A DNA stretch of 64,000 nt from Flavobacterium panacis (GCF_024649945.1 NZ_JANKMS010000011.1:62001-126000); one strand, 5' to 3'. Shown: positions 7,628 to 15,710, counted from the stretch's first letter. Program-made: numbers and translations. Notes: generated from the sequence alone by a model not told the origin.

Positions 7628-8095
7628 TTAATCATTGTCGTCACCCAATTGGTCAATGTATTTCAAAATTATATTTACTTGTTTGTCCTCGGATTTTGTA
7701 GAGGATATTTTTTCAATAATTTTAATCCTATCTTCTTTTGGTAATTTATTGAACGATTTTAAAACCCCCGATTTTCTAAAAGTATCTAAAATTTCTTTTT
7801 CTGTAATCGACTCCTTTGAAGTCAATAAGTAAAGTGTAACAGTTACAGTGTCGCCACCACTTTTGCTGATTGCTTTCCTGATTTTGTCATTAATTGAAAT
7901 TAGCTTGTCTTGTCCCCCAATTGTAAACAAATTAATACTGTCAATTGTGTAGTTGTCAATTGTACCAGATACTTTCAATGAACCCCATTTTCCTACGATA
8001 TGTTTAGTGTTAGGTACTTGGATGTGATATGTCCAAGCACCTTTACCTGCTTCATATTTCAATTCAAGTTCCTCGTCTTTTACTAAGTATTCCAT
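7628..8095 (-). CDS. DUF1905/YdeI-family protein
   Basis: A 155-residue cytosolic protein. The N-terminal 95 residues match the DUF1905 barrel: WTYHIQVP, GKWGSLKVSGTID, FTIGGQDKL, INDKIRKAISKSGGDTVTVTL. The C-terminal part is the YdeI/OmpD-associated helical segment, FNKLPKEDRIKIIEKISS followed by a helix ending ILKYIDQL. YdeI proteins have been linked to protection against bacteriocins and peptides in other bacteria, but the mechanism is unclear. It lies 95 bases upstream of the previous hypothetical gene on the same strand and could be co-transcribed with it. Confidence 0.65.
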   Translation of the reverse strand: MEYLVKDEELELKYEAGKGAWTYHIQVPNTKHIVGKWGSLKVSGTIDNYTIDSINLFTIGGQDKLISINDKIRKAISKSGGDTVTVTLYLLTSKESITEKEILDTFRKSGVLKSFNKLPKEDRIKIIEKISSTKSEDKQVNIILKYIDQLGDDND

Positions 8096-8456
8096 CTTTA
8101 TGACCTGTATTATAGCTATACCGCTAACCCCTTAATTTAGAAAATTTGGGTATTTTGTATAGGAATTAGTCTATTTGTTTTAAGGACAAATTTAATGAAT
8201 TAGATGCTAGGGTTATCGCAAATATTCTATTATAAACCATCATTAATCAGGCGACGTTCTTTTGCTTCTCCTATGTTTGTATAATATAATCTAAGTGAAG
8301 AAGGGCGAGAGCAGATTTTGCTTTAAATAGCCTATATGGTATATTCAAGAAAAGAAACTGCCTCCTCTTCTTTAACCTTTTAGAATCTGAACAGAATGTA
8401 AGGAATTTGCTCATTATGATGAGTCTTATAGCCAGTATATCCAGTCAGGAGAAAAG
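8096..8456. other. Intergenic region carrying the left end of the IS110-family element
   Basis: No coding sequence is supported in these 361 bases. The part near 8456 belongs to the IS: TGTAAGGAA at 8397-8405 is inverted relative to TTCCTTACA at 9560-9568, and AGGAGAAAAG precedes the transposase start. In IS110-group elements the noncoding end upstream of the transposase encodes the bridge RNA, so this region is the place to look for one. I could not fold it by eye with confidence. Confidence 0.5.
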
Positions 8457-9568
8457 ATGAAGAAAGGTTATCACTTACCTAAACCAGATAAGATGAAGGT
8501 ATTATTAAAGCAGACAGTAGGAATTGATGTAGCACAAAATGAATTAGTTGTATCGCTTGGTCGAATGGATGAACAAATCAGCATAGAAGTTTATGCATAC
8601 AAAGTATTTCCCAATACTCGAAAGGGTTTTTCAAGCCTTGTGTCATGGGTAAATAAGCAGACATCAATTACAACAGAAGTACGGTACGTAATGGAAGCAA
8701 CAGGCGTTTATCATGAATCCTTAGCCTATTACCTATGCAGTATTAAAAAACAAGTCAGTATCGTTCTGCCAAACAAGATTAGTAATTATGCGAGAACACT
8801 TGACATAAAAACCATAACTGACAAGAGCGCTTCACAAGCCATTTCGAGATTCGGTTTGGAAAGGCAATTGGAAGTTTGGCAACCTCCTTTAAAAATATTC
8901 AATGATTTGAGACAGCTTTGTCGGGAACGAGAGCAGTTGGTACATGAGCGTACAATGTTAAAAAATCAACTGCATGCAGAACGTACTTCTGAAACATCAA
9001 GTGAAAGCTCAGTGAAACGAACAAAAAAAAGAATAGCTCTTATTGATTCGCAGGAAAAAGAGATAAGAGAAGAAATTGCTATACTTATCAAAGGAGACGA
9101 AGTTCTACTAGAAAAGATGAATATGGTATCTTCTATTCCTGGAATTGGAAACTTAACCGCTGTAACCATTATAGCCGAAACTAACGGATTCGAGTTAATA
9201 AAGAATAAAAGACAATTGGTCAGTTATGCAGGATTAGATGTAAGAGAAAAAACATCTGGAACCTCAGTGAAATCCAAACCCCGAATATCCAAGCGGGGTA
9301 ATCGGAATTTAAGGAAAGTAATGCACTTTCCGGCACTGGCTGCAATCAGGACTGATGAAAGATTCAGAGATATTTTCTTAAGAATAGTTTCAAGGCATGG
9401 GATTAAAATGAAGGCTATAGTTGCCATCCAAAGGAAATTATTGGAATTGACATACATATTATGGAAAAGTAATGCCTATTATGATTCAGAATATGAACGC
9501 AAAATAATCTCATCAGAAGTTATAACATTACCATAATTAAGGAAATAGCCCCAACACAGTTCCTTACA
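8397..9568 (+). mobile_element. IS110-family insertion sequence (approximate core)
   Basis: Bounds given are the inverted 9-mers TGTAAGGAA (8397-8405) and TTCCTTACA (9560-9568) that flank the transposase gene; they may be subterminal repeats as in the IS1111 group, so the true ends may lie further out. IS110 elements lack classical terminal repeats and target duplications, so exact ends cannot be fixed from this window. It separates the cargo block from nhaA. Confidence 0.5.
8457..9536 (+). CDS. IS110-family transposase
   Basis: A 359-residue DEDD-type transposase/recombinase. N-terminal RuvC-like domain: GIDVAQ (D near residue 24), MEATGVYHE and ITDKSASQA, where the usual TDKxDA has no obvious second aspartate. 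The middle is a long coiled coil rich in RE and QL. The C-terminal Tnp domain has SIPGIGNLTAVTI, LVSYAGLDV, then SGTS and RISKRGNRNLR, the region of the catalytic serine. Length is normal, so the gene looks intact. Start chosen at 8457 behind AGGAGAAAAG; MKVLLKQ at 8493 is an alternative. In the family, target choice is guided by an element-encoded bridge RNA. Confidence 0.9.
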   Translation: MKKGYHLPKPDKMKVLLKQTVGIDVAQNELVVSLGRMDEQISIEVYAYKVFPNTRKGFSSLVSWVNKQTSITTEVRYVMEATGVYHESLAYYLCSIKKQVSIVLPNKISNYARTLDIKTITDKSASQAISRFGLERQLEVWQPPLKIFNDLRQLCREREQLVHERTMLKNQLHAERTSETSSESSVKRTKKRIALIDSQEKEIREEIAILIKGDEVLLEKMNMVSSIPGIGNLTAVTIIAETNGFELIKNKRQLVSYAGLDVREKTSGTSVKSKPRISKRGNRNLRKVMHFPALAAIRTDERFRDIFLRIVSRHGIKMKAIVAIQRKLLELTYILWKSNAYYDSEYERKIISSEVITLP

Positions 9569-9757
9569 ATTTTAAAGTGTATTAGCTTACTAGCTATTAT
9601 GTCAGGATTTTACATGCATAATTTTAATAGATCTTCACTACAAAGTGACACGGATTTATTACCCAAATTAAGCTTATTTCATAGATTTAGAACCCATCTA
9701 TGAGGCAGAGTAAGTTAATATTGGTAAATTGCGATATTTAACTTTTACATTTAAAAC

Positions 9758-10945
9758 ATGAAGGATAAGATCAATCTAAATATTTTCAAAGACTTTGTTC
9801 AATCAAGTAATTTTGGAGGTTTCCTCCTTTTTTTATGCGTAGTGATTTCAATGATAGTGGCAAATACATCAATGGCCGTTCCGCTACAAAATTTATTGGA
9901 CACAAAGCTGGGGTATGAAAATGAAGCCATACACCTCAATTATTCCGTAAGTATGTGGATCAACGACGGATTGATGGCAATCTTTTTTCTGTTGGTAGGT
10001 CTGGAAATTAAGAGAGAAATTGTTGAAGGAGAACTCTCTTCTCCTAAAAAAGCAATCTTGCCTATCCTTGCTGCTATCGGTGGAGCAGTTGTCCCCGCAT
10101 TGATTTATTTATATTTTAATTCAGGAACCCCGACAGCTTCCGGCTGGGGTATTCCCATGGCTACCGATATTGCTTTTGCATTGGCCGTAATTTCGCTGTT
10201 AGACAAAAGAGTACCAACCAGTTTAAAAATATTTTTAGCGGCTTTGGCGATAGTGGATGACCTCATAGCTATTTTAGTAATTGCCATTTTCTATTCATCC
10301 GGAATTGAGTTAGGCTATCTAGGCTATGCCGGAATTGGAATACTAGTACTGATTTTGATGAACCGATTCAATATTAAGAATCCCTATCTATATCTAATAC
10401 CAGGAGTGTTTATATGGTATTTTGTGCATCATTCTGGCATTCATGCCACTATAGCAGGTGTACTGGTAGCGATGACCTTGCCAACCAATGATACAGAAGT
10501 TGAATCTCCGTTAGAGAAACTAGAACATGCACTTGTAAAACCTGTTAACTTTCTAATTATTCCCATTTTTGCATTCGCCAATACAAATATTACAATTCAT
10601 CAGGAAATGATAGAAGGACTGACTTCCCCTTTAGGTTTAGGTATTTCACTGGGATTGATTTTTGGTAAGCCCATTGGCATTGTTGTAACCTCTTTGATAT
10701 GCTCTAAATTAGGGATAGGTCAACTTCCTGCAAACAGTAACTTTATTCACATTATTGGCTTAGGATTATTAGCTGGAATAGGTTTTACAATGTCCATATT
10801 TATATCTATGCTTTCATTTGACAATCAGGTTTTCATTGAAGAGGCCAAGCTATCTGTTTTAATAACATCACTCATTGCGGGTATAATAGGATATGTGATT
10901 TTGAATTTATCAAGTAGAAGAAAGAGTAAGAAGACTGAAATTTAA
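9758..10945 (+). CDS. nhaA: Na+/H+ antiporter NhaA
   Basis: A 395-residue inner-membrane antiporter exchanging sodium for protons. Signatures: FFLLVGLEIKREIVEGEL at about 76-93, GIPMATDIAFALAVI with D137, and ALAIVDDLIAILVIA with D167 and D168, which correspond to D133, D163 and D164 of the E. coli enzyme. About 12 hydrophobic segments are visible and the length is normal. It follows the IS element by 220 bases and converges with arsB over a shared hairpin terminator. Its presence on an ICE beside a SulP permease suggests a salt or pH tolerance cargo. Confidence 0.95.
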   Translation: MKDKINLNIFKDFVQSSNFGGFLLFLCVVISMIVANTSMAVPLQNLLDTKLGYENEAIHLNYSVSMWINDGLMAIFFLLVGLEIKREIVEGELSSPKKAILPILAAIGGAVVPALIYLYFNSGTPTASGWGIPMATDIAFALAVISLLDKRVPTSLKIFLAALAIVDDLIAILVIAIFYSSGIELGYLGYAGIGILVLILMNRFNIKNPYLYLIPGVFIWYFVHHSGIHATIAGVLVAMTLPTNDTEVESPLEKLEHALVKPVNFLIIPIFAFANTNITIHQEMIEGLTSPLGLGISLGLIFGKPIGIVVTSLICSKLGIGQLPANSNFIHIIGLGLLAGIGFTMSIFISMLSFDNQVFIEEAKLSVLITSLIAGIIGYVILNLSSRRKSKKTEI

Positions 10946-10959
10946 ATTCAGTCTTTTTT
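10931..10959. terminator. Bidirectional terminator between nhaA and arsB
   Basis: AAGACTGAA (10931-10939) and TTCAGTCTT (10947-10955) form a 9-bp stem with an AT-rich loop, followed on the plus strand by T residues to 10959. It overlaps both stop codons, an unusually compact convergent arrangement. Confidence 0.75.
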
Positions 10960-11988
10960 ACTATAATATTTCTCCTTTAGCCATAAACTTGCCTTTACCA
11001 ATAATATCAGTACCGGAACTTCTACCAGTGGGCCGATAACACCCACAAATGCCTGTGGCGAATGAATGCCGAAAATCGATATTGCTACGGCTATTGCTAA
11101 TTCAAAATTGTTTCCTGTGGCTGTAAATGCGATGGATGCGTTTTTGTCGTAAGGAACTTTAAGAGATTTATTGATAAAGAAGCTCACGAAAAACATCAAC
11201 ACAAAATAGATGATTAGCGGTATGGCTACTTTTACTACATCCATTGGTAATTCCAATATTTTATCGCCTTTCAAGCTGAACATTAATACTATCGTAAACA
11301 GTAAAGCGTACAAGGTAATTGGCGATATTGCGGGGACGAATTTTCGGTTATACCATTCTATACCTTTTGATTTTATAAGGAAGTAACGGCTTAAAAAACC
11401 TGCTAGGAATGGAATACCTAAATATATCAATACGCTTTCGGTAACATCTTTCATGGATACGCTTACATTGAAATTGGCTAATCCTAATTTTGCAGGTAAT
11501 ACGTTGATGAATAACCAAACTAAAAAGCTGTAAGTAAATATCTGGAAGATGCTGTTTAATGCAACTAACATAGCTGTATATTCTCTGTTTGCTTTAGCTA
11601 AGTCACTCCAGACGATGACCATGGCAATACATCTTGCCAAACCGATAAGAATTAAGCCTGTCATATAATCGGGTTCGTTACGTAAAAACAAAACCGCTAA
11701 TCCAAACATCAATAGCGTGCCGATTACCCAATTGAGCAATAAGGATATGCCAATTACTTTTTTATCTCTAAATGCTTTGGGCAATAAGGAATAATCAACC
11801 TTTGCCAAGGGGGGGTACATCATTAATATCAATCCTATTGCCAATGGAATATTGGTAGTGCCAACAGATAAGCTGTTGGTAACATTAGAAATATTGGGAA
11901 AGAAATGACCCAAACCCACGCCAATTGCCATTGCAAGGAATATCCATAAAGTAAGGTATCTGTCTAAGAATTTTAATTTTGGTTGCAT
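10948..11988 (-). CDS. arsB: ACR3-type arsenite efflux transporter ArsB
   Basis: A 346-residue inner-membrane protein with about ten hydrophobic segments, of the ACR3 (bile/arsenite/riboflavin) family. The conserved cysteine for arsenite transport is C120 in GLARCIAMVIVW. Other family features: MMYPPLAKVDYSLLP at about 56-70 and FTATGNNFELAIAVAI near 291-306. It exports As(III), possibly Sb(III). It is the last gene of the seven-gene ars operon, starting 2 bases after the gcvH-like stop, which implies translational coupling. No arsenate reductase gene is present, so reduction of As(V) would depend on a chromosomal enzyme. Confidence 0.93.
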   Translation of the reverse strand: MQPKLKFLDRYLTLWIFLAMAIGVGLGHFFPNISNVTNSLSVGTTNIPLAIGLILMMYPPLAKVDYSLLPKAFRDKKVIGISLLLNWVIGTLLMFGLAVLFLRNEPDYMTGLILIGLARCIAMVIVWSDLAKANREYTAMLVALNSIFQIFTYSFLVWLFINVLPAKLGLANFNVSVSMKDVTESVLIYLGIPFLAGFLSRYFLIKSKGIEWYNRKFVPAISPITLYALLFTIVLMFSLKGDKILELPMDVVKVAIPLIIYFVLMFFVSFFINKSLKVPYDKNASIAFTATGNNFELAIAVAISIFGIHSPQAFVGVIGPLVEVPVLILLVKASLWLKEKYYSKKD

Positions 11989-11990
11989 TG

Positions 11991-12368
11991 CTAATTTGTA
12001 AGTTCTTTATATTGGTTTGATGTCAATAAGTCTTCTAATTCTGTAATGTCTTTTATTTCAATTTTAATCAACCAACCGTCTTTATAAGGATGGTCGTTTA
12101 TGAGTGTTGGTGCTTTCAAAAGTAGTTCGTTCGTTTCAGTGATTTTACCCGATACAGGCATAAATAAATCACTGACCGTTTTAACTGCTTCAACAGAGCC
12201 GAATACTTCGTCCTGCTGAAAACTATATCCAACGTTTGGTAAATCCGCATATACGATTTCGCCCAATTCACTTTGCGCAAATTCTGTAATGCCTATTGTA
12301 CCTGTGTTGTCCTGTATGCTTATCCAGGTATGTTCTTTTGAATACTTTCTTTCGGTTGGAAATTCCAT
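11991..12368 (-). CDS. gcvH: GcvH-like lipoyl-carrier protein in the ars operon
   Basis: A 125-residue protein of the glycine-cleavage H family. It keeps the lipoylation motif GSVEAVKTVSDL, with K63 the predicted lipoyl lysine, and the usual HTWISI and ITEFAQSELGEIVYADLP strands. Length is close to normal for GcvH. No gcvT or gcvP accompanies it; instead it lies between a metallophosphoesterase and arsB (16 and 2 bases away), so a normal glycine-cleavage role is doubtful. Trivalent arsenic binds lipoyl dithiols, so an arsenite-binding or delivery role is conceivable. Family call is sure; function in this setting is inference. Confidence 0.85.
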   Translation of the reverse strand: MEFPTERKYSKEHTWISIQDNTGTIGITEFAQSELGEIVYADLPNVGYSFQQDEVFGSVEAVKTVSDLFMPVSGKITETNELLLKAPTLINDHPYKDGWLIKIEIKDITELEDLLTSNQYKELTN

Positions 12369-12384
12369 TTTTATAAATTTTAGA

Positions 12385-13158
12385 TTAGTAACCTCTTCTT
12401 AAATTTTCTGCGTATTCGTTTGGTAAAATGCTTTCTTCAACTGCTTTTGCAGCCCTTTCAATATCATAATCAAAGCGTATAAATTCTACACTGATACTAT
12501 CTTTGTCCAACACAGAACTGTTTTCATTAATCGTAAACATTACATAACCGCCTCTTACATCGCTGTCCTTCGGTTTACCAACCGAACCGATATTAATGGC
12601 GTGTCTGAAATGATTTTGACCGTCAATACCCGAATTTAAAACTCTGTGATAAGGTTTGTGTGTGTGTCCGAAGCACATAATGTCTGCATCGGCTTGCTCC
12701 ATAATGCGAAGCATACTTTTTTCCTCACGGTCTTCAAAAAGATATTCGTTTATTTTTCTCGGACTTCCGTGTACCAAAAGCAAATTCAATTTATCTTCAT
12801 TCAGTTGAAATTCTACTTTGATATGGGCTGGAAGTGTACGCAAATACGCTCTTTCTTCATCTTTCATCAAAGAATTTGTGAATGAAATAGAAATATTTCC
12901 GTTATCTTTTTCACTGTCTGTTTTGTAGGCACAACCGCATTCGTTGCTCATTCTGCCAATGCCAAAATCGTAATTTCCGGCAATGGTTGGTATTCTCCTT
13001 TTACGGATTTCGTTTACCACTTCGTTTGGCCAAATATTATAGCCCACCAAATCGCCCAAACAATAAATACTGTCTGGTTTTCTTTTTTCAACATCTTCAA
13101 AAAATGCTTCTAATGCAGGTAAATTGGCGTGAATATCACTGAATAATGCTATTTTCAT
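12385..13158 (-). CDS. Calcineurin-like metallophosphoesterase of the ars operon
   Basis: A 257-residue phosphoesterase of the YfcE/MJ0936 type with a complete metal-binding set: SDIH at 7-10, GDLVG at 35-39, GNYD at 61-64, then LVHGSPRK and GHTHKP. It should hydrolyse a phosphate ester or phosphodiester using two divalent metals; the substrate is not apparent. A cysteine pair CGC near residue 75 is unusual for the family. Metallophosphoesterases recur in arsenic gene islands of various bacteria, with unknown purpose. It is 16 bases upstream of the gcvH-like gene and 43 bases downstream of chrA. Confidence 0.85.
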   Translation of the reverse strand: MKIALFSDIHANLPALEAFFEDVEKRKPDSIYCLGDLVGYNIWPNEVVNEIRKRRIPTIAGNYDFGIGRMSNECGCAYKTDSEKDNGNISISFTNSLMKDEERAYLRTLPAHIKVEFQLNEDKLNLLLVHGSPRKINEYLFEDREEKSMLRIMEQADADIMCFGHTHKPYHRVLNSGIDGQNHFRHAINIGSVGKPKDSDVRGGYVMFTINENSSVLDKDSISVEFIRFDYDIERAAKAVEESILPNEYAENLRRGY

Positions 13159-13201
13159 TTTGTCTAATTTTTATTGTTTAAATATTTTGTTTAAGATAAC
13201 T

Positions 13202-14329
13202 TTAGATAAGATTAAATAAATACCCTAATAATGCTCCTCCAATAACCACAAAGGCACTATTTATTTTTTTGAATTTGAAAACTACGATCGCACTTATCAT
13301 TGCAATTAATATCGTCCGCCAATCAGTAATAGTTTCTTTGCCCATTGTAAGACAAATAGCGGCTATGATTGCAACAGATGCCACATTGACCGCATCGAGA
13401 AAAATGGACAGTCCTTTAGATTGGCGCATTTTTTTCATTAAGGGATTTAGCAATGCTACTAAAATAAACGACGGCAGAAAAATAGCAATCGTAGAAATAA
13501 CTGCTCCGGATAGTCCGTTGATTTGATAGCCAATAAACGTAACTGAAGAAAAAACAGGACCTGGGGTAAACTGTCCAACAGCAATAGCATCCATTAATTG
13601 CTGCCGGGTGAGTAAGCCCGTTGCAACTAATTCCGTATCTAAAAAGGCGAAAAGAACATAACCGCTTCCGTAGAGGATAGCACCAATTTTCAGGAATATC
13701 CAAAATAATTTGGTATTTGTTTCAGACAGTAAGGGGCTTTGTGCGATTTGTAAGAATGCGAGCGGGATAAAACTTTGGAGCGTATTTTTTGTATCCTGAA
13801 GGTAATACAAGGCCATTGCCAGCAATCCCGCTCCAAACATCAAATAGATTTCACTAATGCCGAATAATGACAGTACCAAAACAAGAATACCTACAACCGC
13901 CAAGAATGTGGACTTTACTGATTTCTTTGCTAATGGAAAAACAGCTCCTATGATAATAGCGATGATTGCAGGTTTGATACCGTAAATAAAGGGCTGTACT
14001 TCGGGCAATTGTCCGTATTGCTGATACAACCATGCAAATATCCCGGTAATGAAAACCGCAGGTAAAATAAAGCATAACCCTGCAAAGATTAATCCTTTCC
14101 AACCGCCTTTGTCATAGCCGATGTGTATCGCCATTTCTGTACTGTTGGGGCCAGGAATGAGATTAGTAGCTCCCAACAAATCCAAAAAATGCTGTTCGCT
14201 CATCCATTTTCTTTTCACTACTACCTCCTGCTGCATCATAGCAATATGAGCCGCGGGACCTCCAAAACCAATAAAACCGAGCTTTAGAAAGAGTTTGGCA
14301 ATTTCCTTTATTTGAATATCACGCTCCAT
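13202..14329 (-). CDS. chrA: ChrA-family (CHR) chromate/anion transporter
   Basis: A 375-residue inner-membrane protein made of two homologous CHR domains. N-terminal repeat: FLKLGFIGFGGPAAHIAMM and the LGATNLIPGPNSTEMAIHIGY signature (residues about 50-70). C-terminal repeat: FLKIGAILYGSGYVLFAFL and AIAVGQFTPGPVFSSVTFIGY. These PGP motifs define the long-chain CHR family that exports chromate. It overlaps doxX by 11 bases and lies inside an ArsR-controlled operon, so its expression is probably triggered by arsenite rather than chromate; the true substrate in this setting is open. Confidence 0.9.
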   Translation of the reverse strand: MERDIQIKEIAKLFLKLGFIGFGGPAAHIAMMQQEVVVKRKWMSEQHFLDLLGATNLIPGPNSTEMAIHIGYDKGGWKGLIFAGLCFILPAVFITGIFAWLYQQYGQLPEVQPFIYGIKPAIIAIIIGAVFPLAKKSVKSTFLAVVGILVLVLSLFGISEIYLMFGAGLLAMALYYLQDTKNTLQSFIPLAFLQIAQSPLLSETNTKLFWIFLKIGAILYGSGYVLFAFLDTELVATGLLTRQQLMDAIAVGQFTPGPVFSSVTFIGYQINGLSGAVISTIAIFLPSFILVALLNPLMKKMRQSKGLSIFLDAVNVASVAIIAAICLTMGKETITDWRTILIAMISAIVVFKFKKINSAFVVIGGALLGYLFNLI

Positions 14330-14750
14330 TTCTCATTACGATTTTATCAATAGACCAATTACCTCCGCCTTTGATTAACAAAAACATACTTCCCAAAAGC
14401 ATCGCCCAATCCGTACGGCTGCCGTGCAGCAATTCCCAAATACCCTCGCTAGCCAAAATAGATGTTTTGGTCGTGGCAATGGCAACCAGCATAATGATGA
14501 TGAGCGGAATACTTGCTAACCTTGTAAGCAACCCCAGCAAAATAAACGCTCCGCAAAGGATTTCAAATATGCCTACAAAACTTCCAAAAAATTCAGGCGA
14601 TGGCAAGCCAATTTTTTCAAACCGTCCCGCTCCACGAATGGCAGGAAACAGCAATTTTTGAATGCCCTCCGATAAAAAAACACCTCCAACAATCAGTCGG
14701 ATTATGATTGTTGTCTTTGAATTATCTGTATGAATGATTTTTGAAAACAT
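14319..14750 (-). CDS. DoxX-family membrane protein
   Basis: A 143-residue protein with four hydrophobic segments. Family marks: RLIVGGVFLSEGIQKLLFP at about 19-37, GIFEILCGAFILLGLLTRLASIPL at about 60-83, and the loop TSILASEGIWELLHGSRTDWAMLLG. DoxX-like proteins are named after a quinone-linked oxidase subunit, but most members have unknown roles. It overlaps chrA by 11 bases and follows the DUF6428 gene by 12, so it is firmly part of the ars operon. Confidence 0.85.
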   Translation of the reverse strand: MFSKIIHTDNSKTTIIIRLIVGGVFLSEGIQKLLFPAIRGAGRFEKIGLPSPEFFGSFVGIFEILCGAFILLGLLTRLASIPLIIIMLVAIATTKTSILASEGIWELLHGSRTDWAMLLGSMFLLIKGGGNWSIDKIVMRNGA

Positions 14751-14762
14751 AAAAATTCAATT

Positions 14763-15236
14763 TTAACAACATCCGCCACCTGGAGTACAAGCATTAGCAT
14801 TATTTACAGGCAGTTCTGCCAAATTTTTCTTTACTTTTTCGGAAGGAATACCGCAGGCATCTTGAGCCAAACAAGCTGTTGTTTTATTTTTCAGTACAAA
14901 TGTATCTCCGTTGAAATCCAAATCATACTTACCAATCGTTTCGCTTTGGTATTCCACTTCAATTTCCGCATCTTCTATGCCCAATTTTTCTTCGGATAGC
15001 TTGATGATGTTTAATAGCTTAGCTGGCTTTAATTTGTGCTCGAAATCGTCTGCATTCCATAATTGGAAGTTTACAACTTTTTCCGAACGGATTACGCCAC
15101 CACAGTCTATAAAGTTTTTAGTAATTTGTCCCACTTCGGTAACGTGGAAATGTTCTGGAACTAAGGTTCCGTTTTCTAATTGAAATCCAACATTTACTAA
15201 TGTTGGCAGGATTTCTTTAATTTTTGATAGCTTCAT
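14763..15236 (-). CDS. DUF6428 family protein with cysteine-rich tail
   Basis: A 157-residue cytosolic protein, the first structural gene after arsR. The body matches DUF6428, a family common in Bacteroidota arsenic operons (GTLVPEHFHVTEVG, IDCGGVIRSEK, NFQLWNADDFEHKLKP). The tail adds TTACLAQDACGIPSEK and ends CTPGGGCC, which could bind a thiophilic metalloid such as As(III). An ArsR-type operator at 15264-15281 lies 28 bases ahead of its start. A binding or chaperone role is inference; no enzyme motif was seen. Confidence 0.75.
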   Translation of the reverse strand: MKLSKIKEILPTLVNVGFQLENGTLVPEHFHVTEVGQITKNFIDCGGVIRSEKVVNFQLWNADDFEHKLKPAKLLNIIKLSEEKLGIEDAEIEVEYQSETIGKYDLDFNGDTFVLKNKTTACLAQDACGIPSEKVKKNLAELPVNNANACTPGGGCC

Positions 15237-15263
15237 ATTTCTGATATTAACTCAATAAATGTT

Positions 15264-15281
15264 ATATTGCAATGTTACGAT
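15264..15281. promoter_or_regulatory. Second ArsR operator, between arsR and the ars structural genes
   Basis: ATATTGCAATGTTACGAT is a close copy of the palindrome upstream of arsR (15653-15670). Its position between arsR and the DUF6428 gene suggests an internal promoter controlled by ArsR. Confidence 0.6.
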
Positions 15282-15302
15282 GATTTGGTGTTAAAAAAAA
15301 GC

Positions 15303-15632
15303 TTAACAGCATTCTTTACTATTTACATTCTCGACAAAAAAGCTATTGAGTTCCTTCTTAATCTCATTCCAGACTGTTTCATTAATACAGTAACATACAC
15401 TAGTTCCTTCTATATTTCCTTTAATGATACCAATATTTTTCAGCTCTTTCAAGTGTTGTGAAATTGTCGCTTGTGCCAATCCCAATTCTTCTACAAGATC
15501 ATTACAGATGCAGGCATTTTGTTTAATGATATGTTGCAGTATAGCTATACGAGCAGGATGAGCCAGTGCCTTTAAAATACTAGCTAAATGGTTCTGCTGT
15601 TCTGTAAAAATTTCGGTTTTTGTGACACCCAT
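15303..15632 (-). CDS. arsR: ArsR-family arsenic-responsive repressor
   Basis: A 109-residue winged-helix repressor. The DNA-binding part is clear: LASILKALAHPARIAILQHI, then helices with DLVEELGLAQATISQHLKEL and a wing GNIEGTSVCYCIN. The metalloid site is C41 and C43 in ACICNDL, the alpha3 CxC arrangement of classical ArsR, with an extra pair C108-C109 at the end. It should release DNA when As(III) or Sb(III) binds. It heads the leftward operon and has a palindromic operator 21 bases upstream of its start, so it is probably autoregulated. Confidence 0.93.
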   Translation of the reverse strand: MGVTKTEIFTEQQNHLASILKALAHPARIAILQHIIKQNACICNDLVEELGLAQATISQHLKELKNIGIIKGNIEGTSVCYCINETVWNEIKKELNSFFVENVNSKECC

Positions 15633-15652
15633 CAGTTTTATAAAAATAAATA

Positions 15653-15670
15653 TATCGCAATATTACGATA
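15653..15670. promoter_or_regulatory. ArsR operator upstream of arsR
   Basis: TATCGCAATATTACGATA is an 18-bp near-perfect palindrome (TATCGyAATATTrCGATA). It lies just ahead of arsR and recurs in slightly altered form at 15264-15281, which supports a role as repressor binding site. Confidence 0.7.
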
Positions 15671-15682
15671 ATAAATTTAAAC

Positions 15683-15710
15683 AGCAATAATTTTTTTTAA
15701 AATTATTGCT
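15683..15710 (-). terminator. Hairpin between sulP and arsR
   Basis: AGCAATAATTTT (15683-15694) and AAAATTATTGCT (15699-15710) form a perfect 12-bp stem with a TTTT loop, 34 bases after the sulP stop. The downstream T run on the minus strand is weak, so it may slow rather than fully end transcription. Confidence 0.5.
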
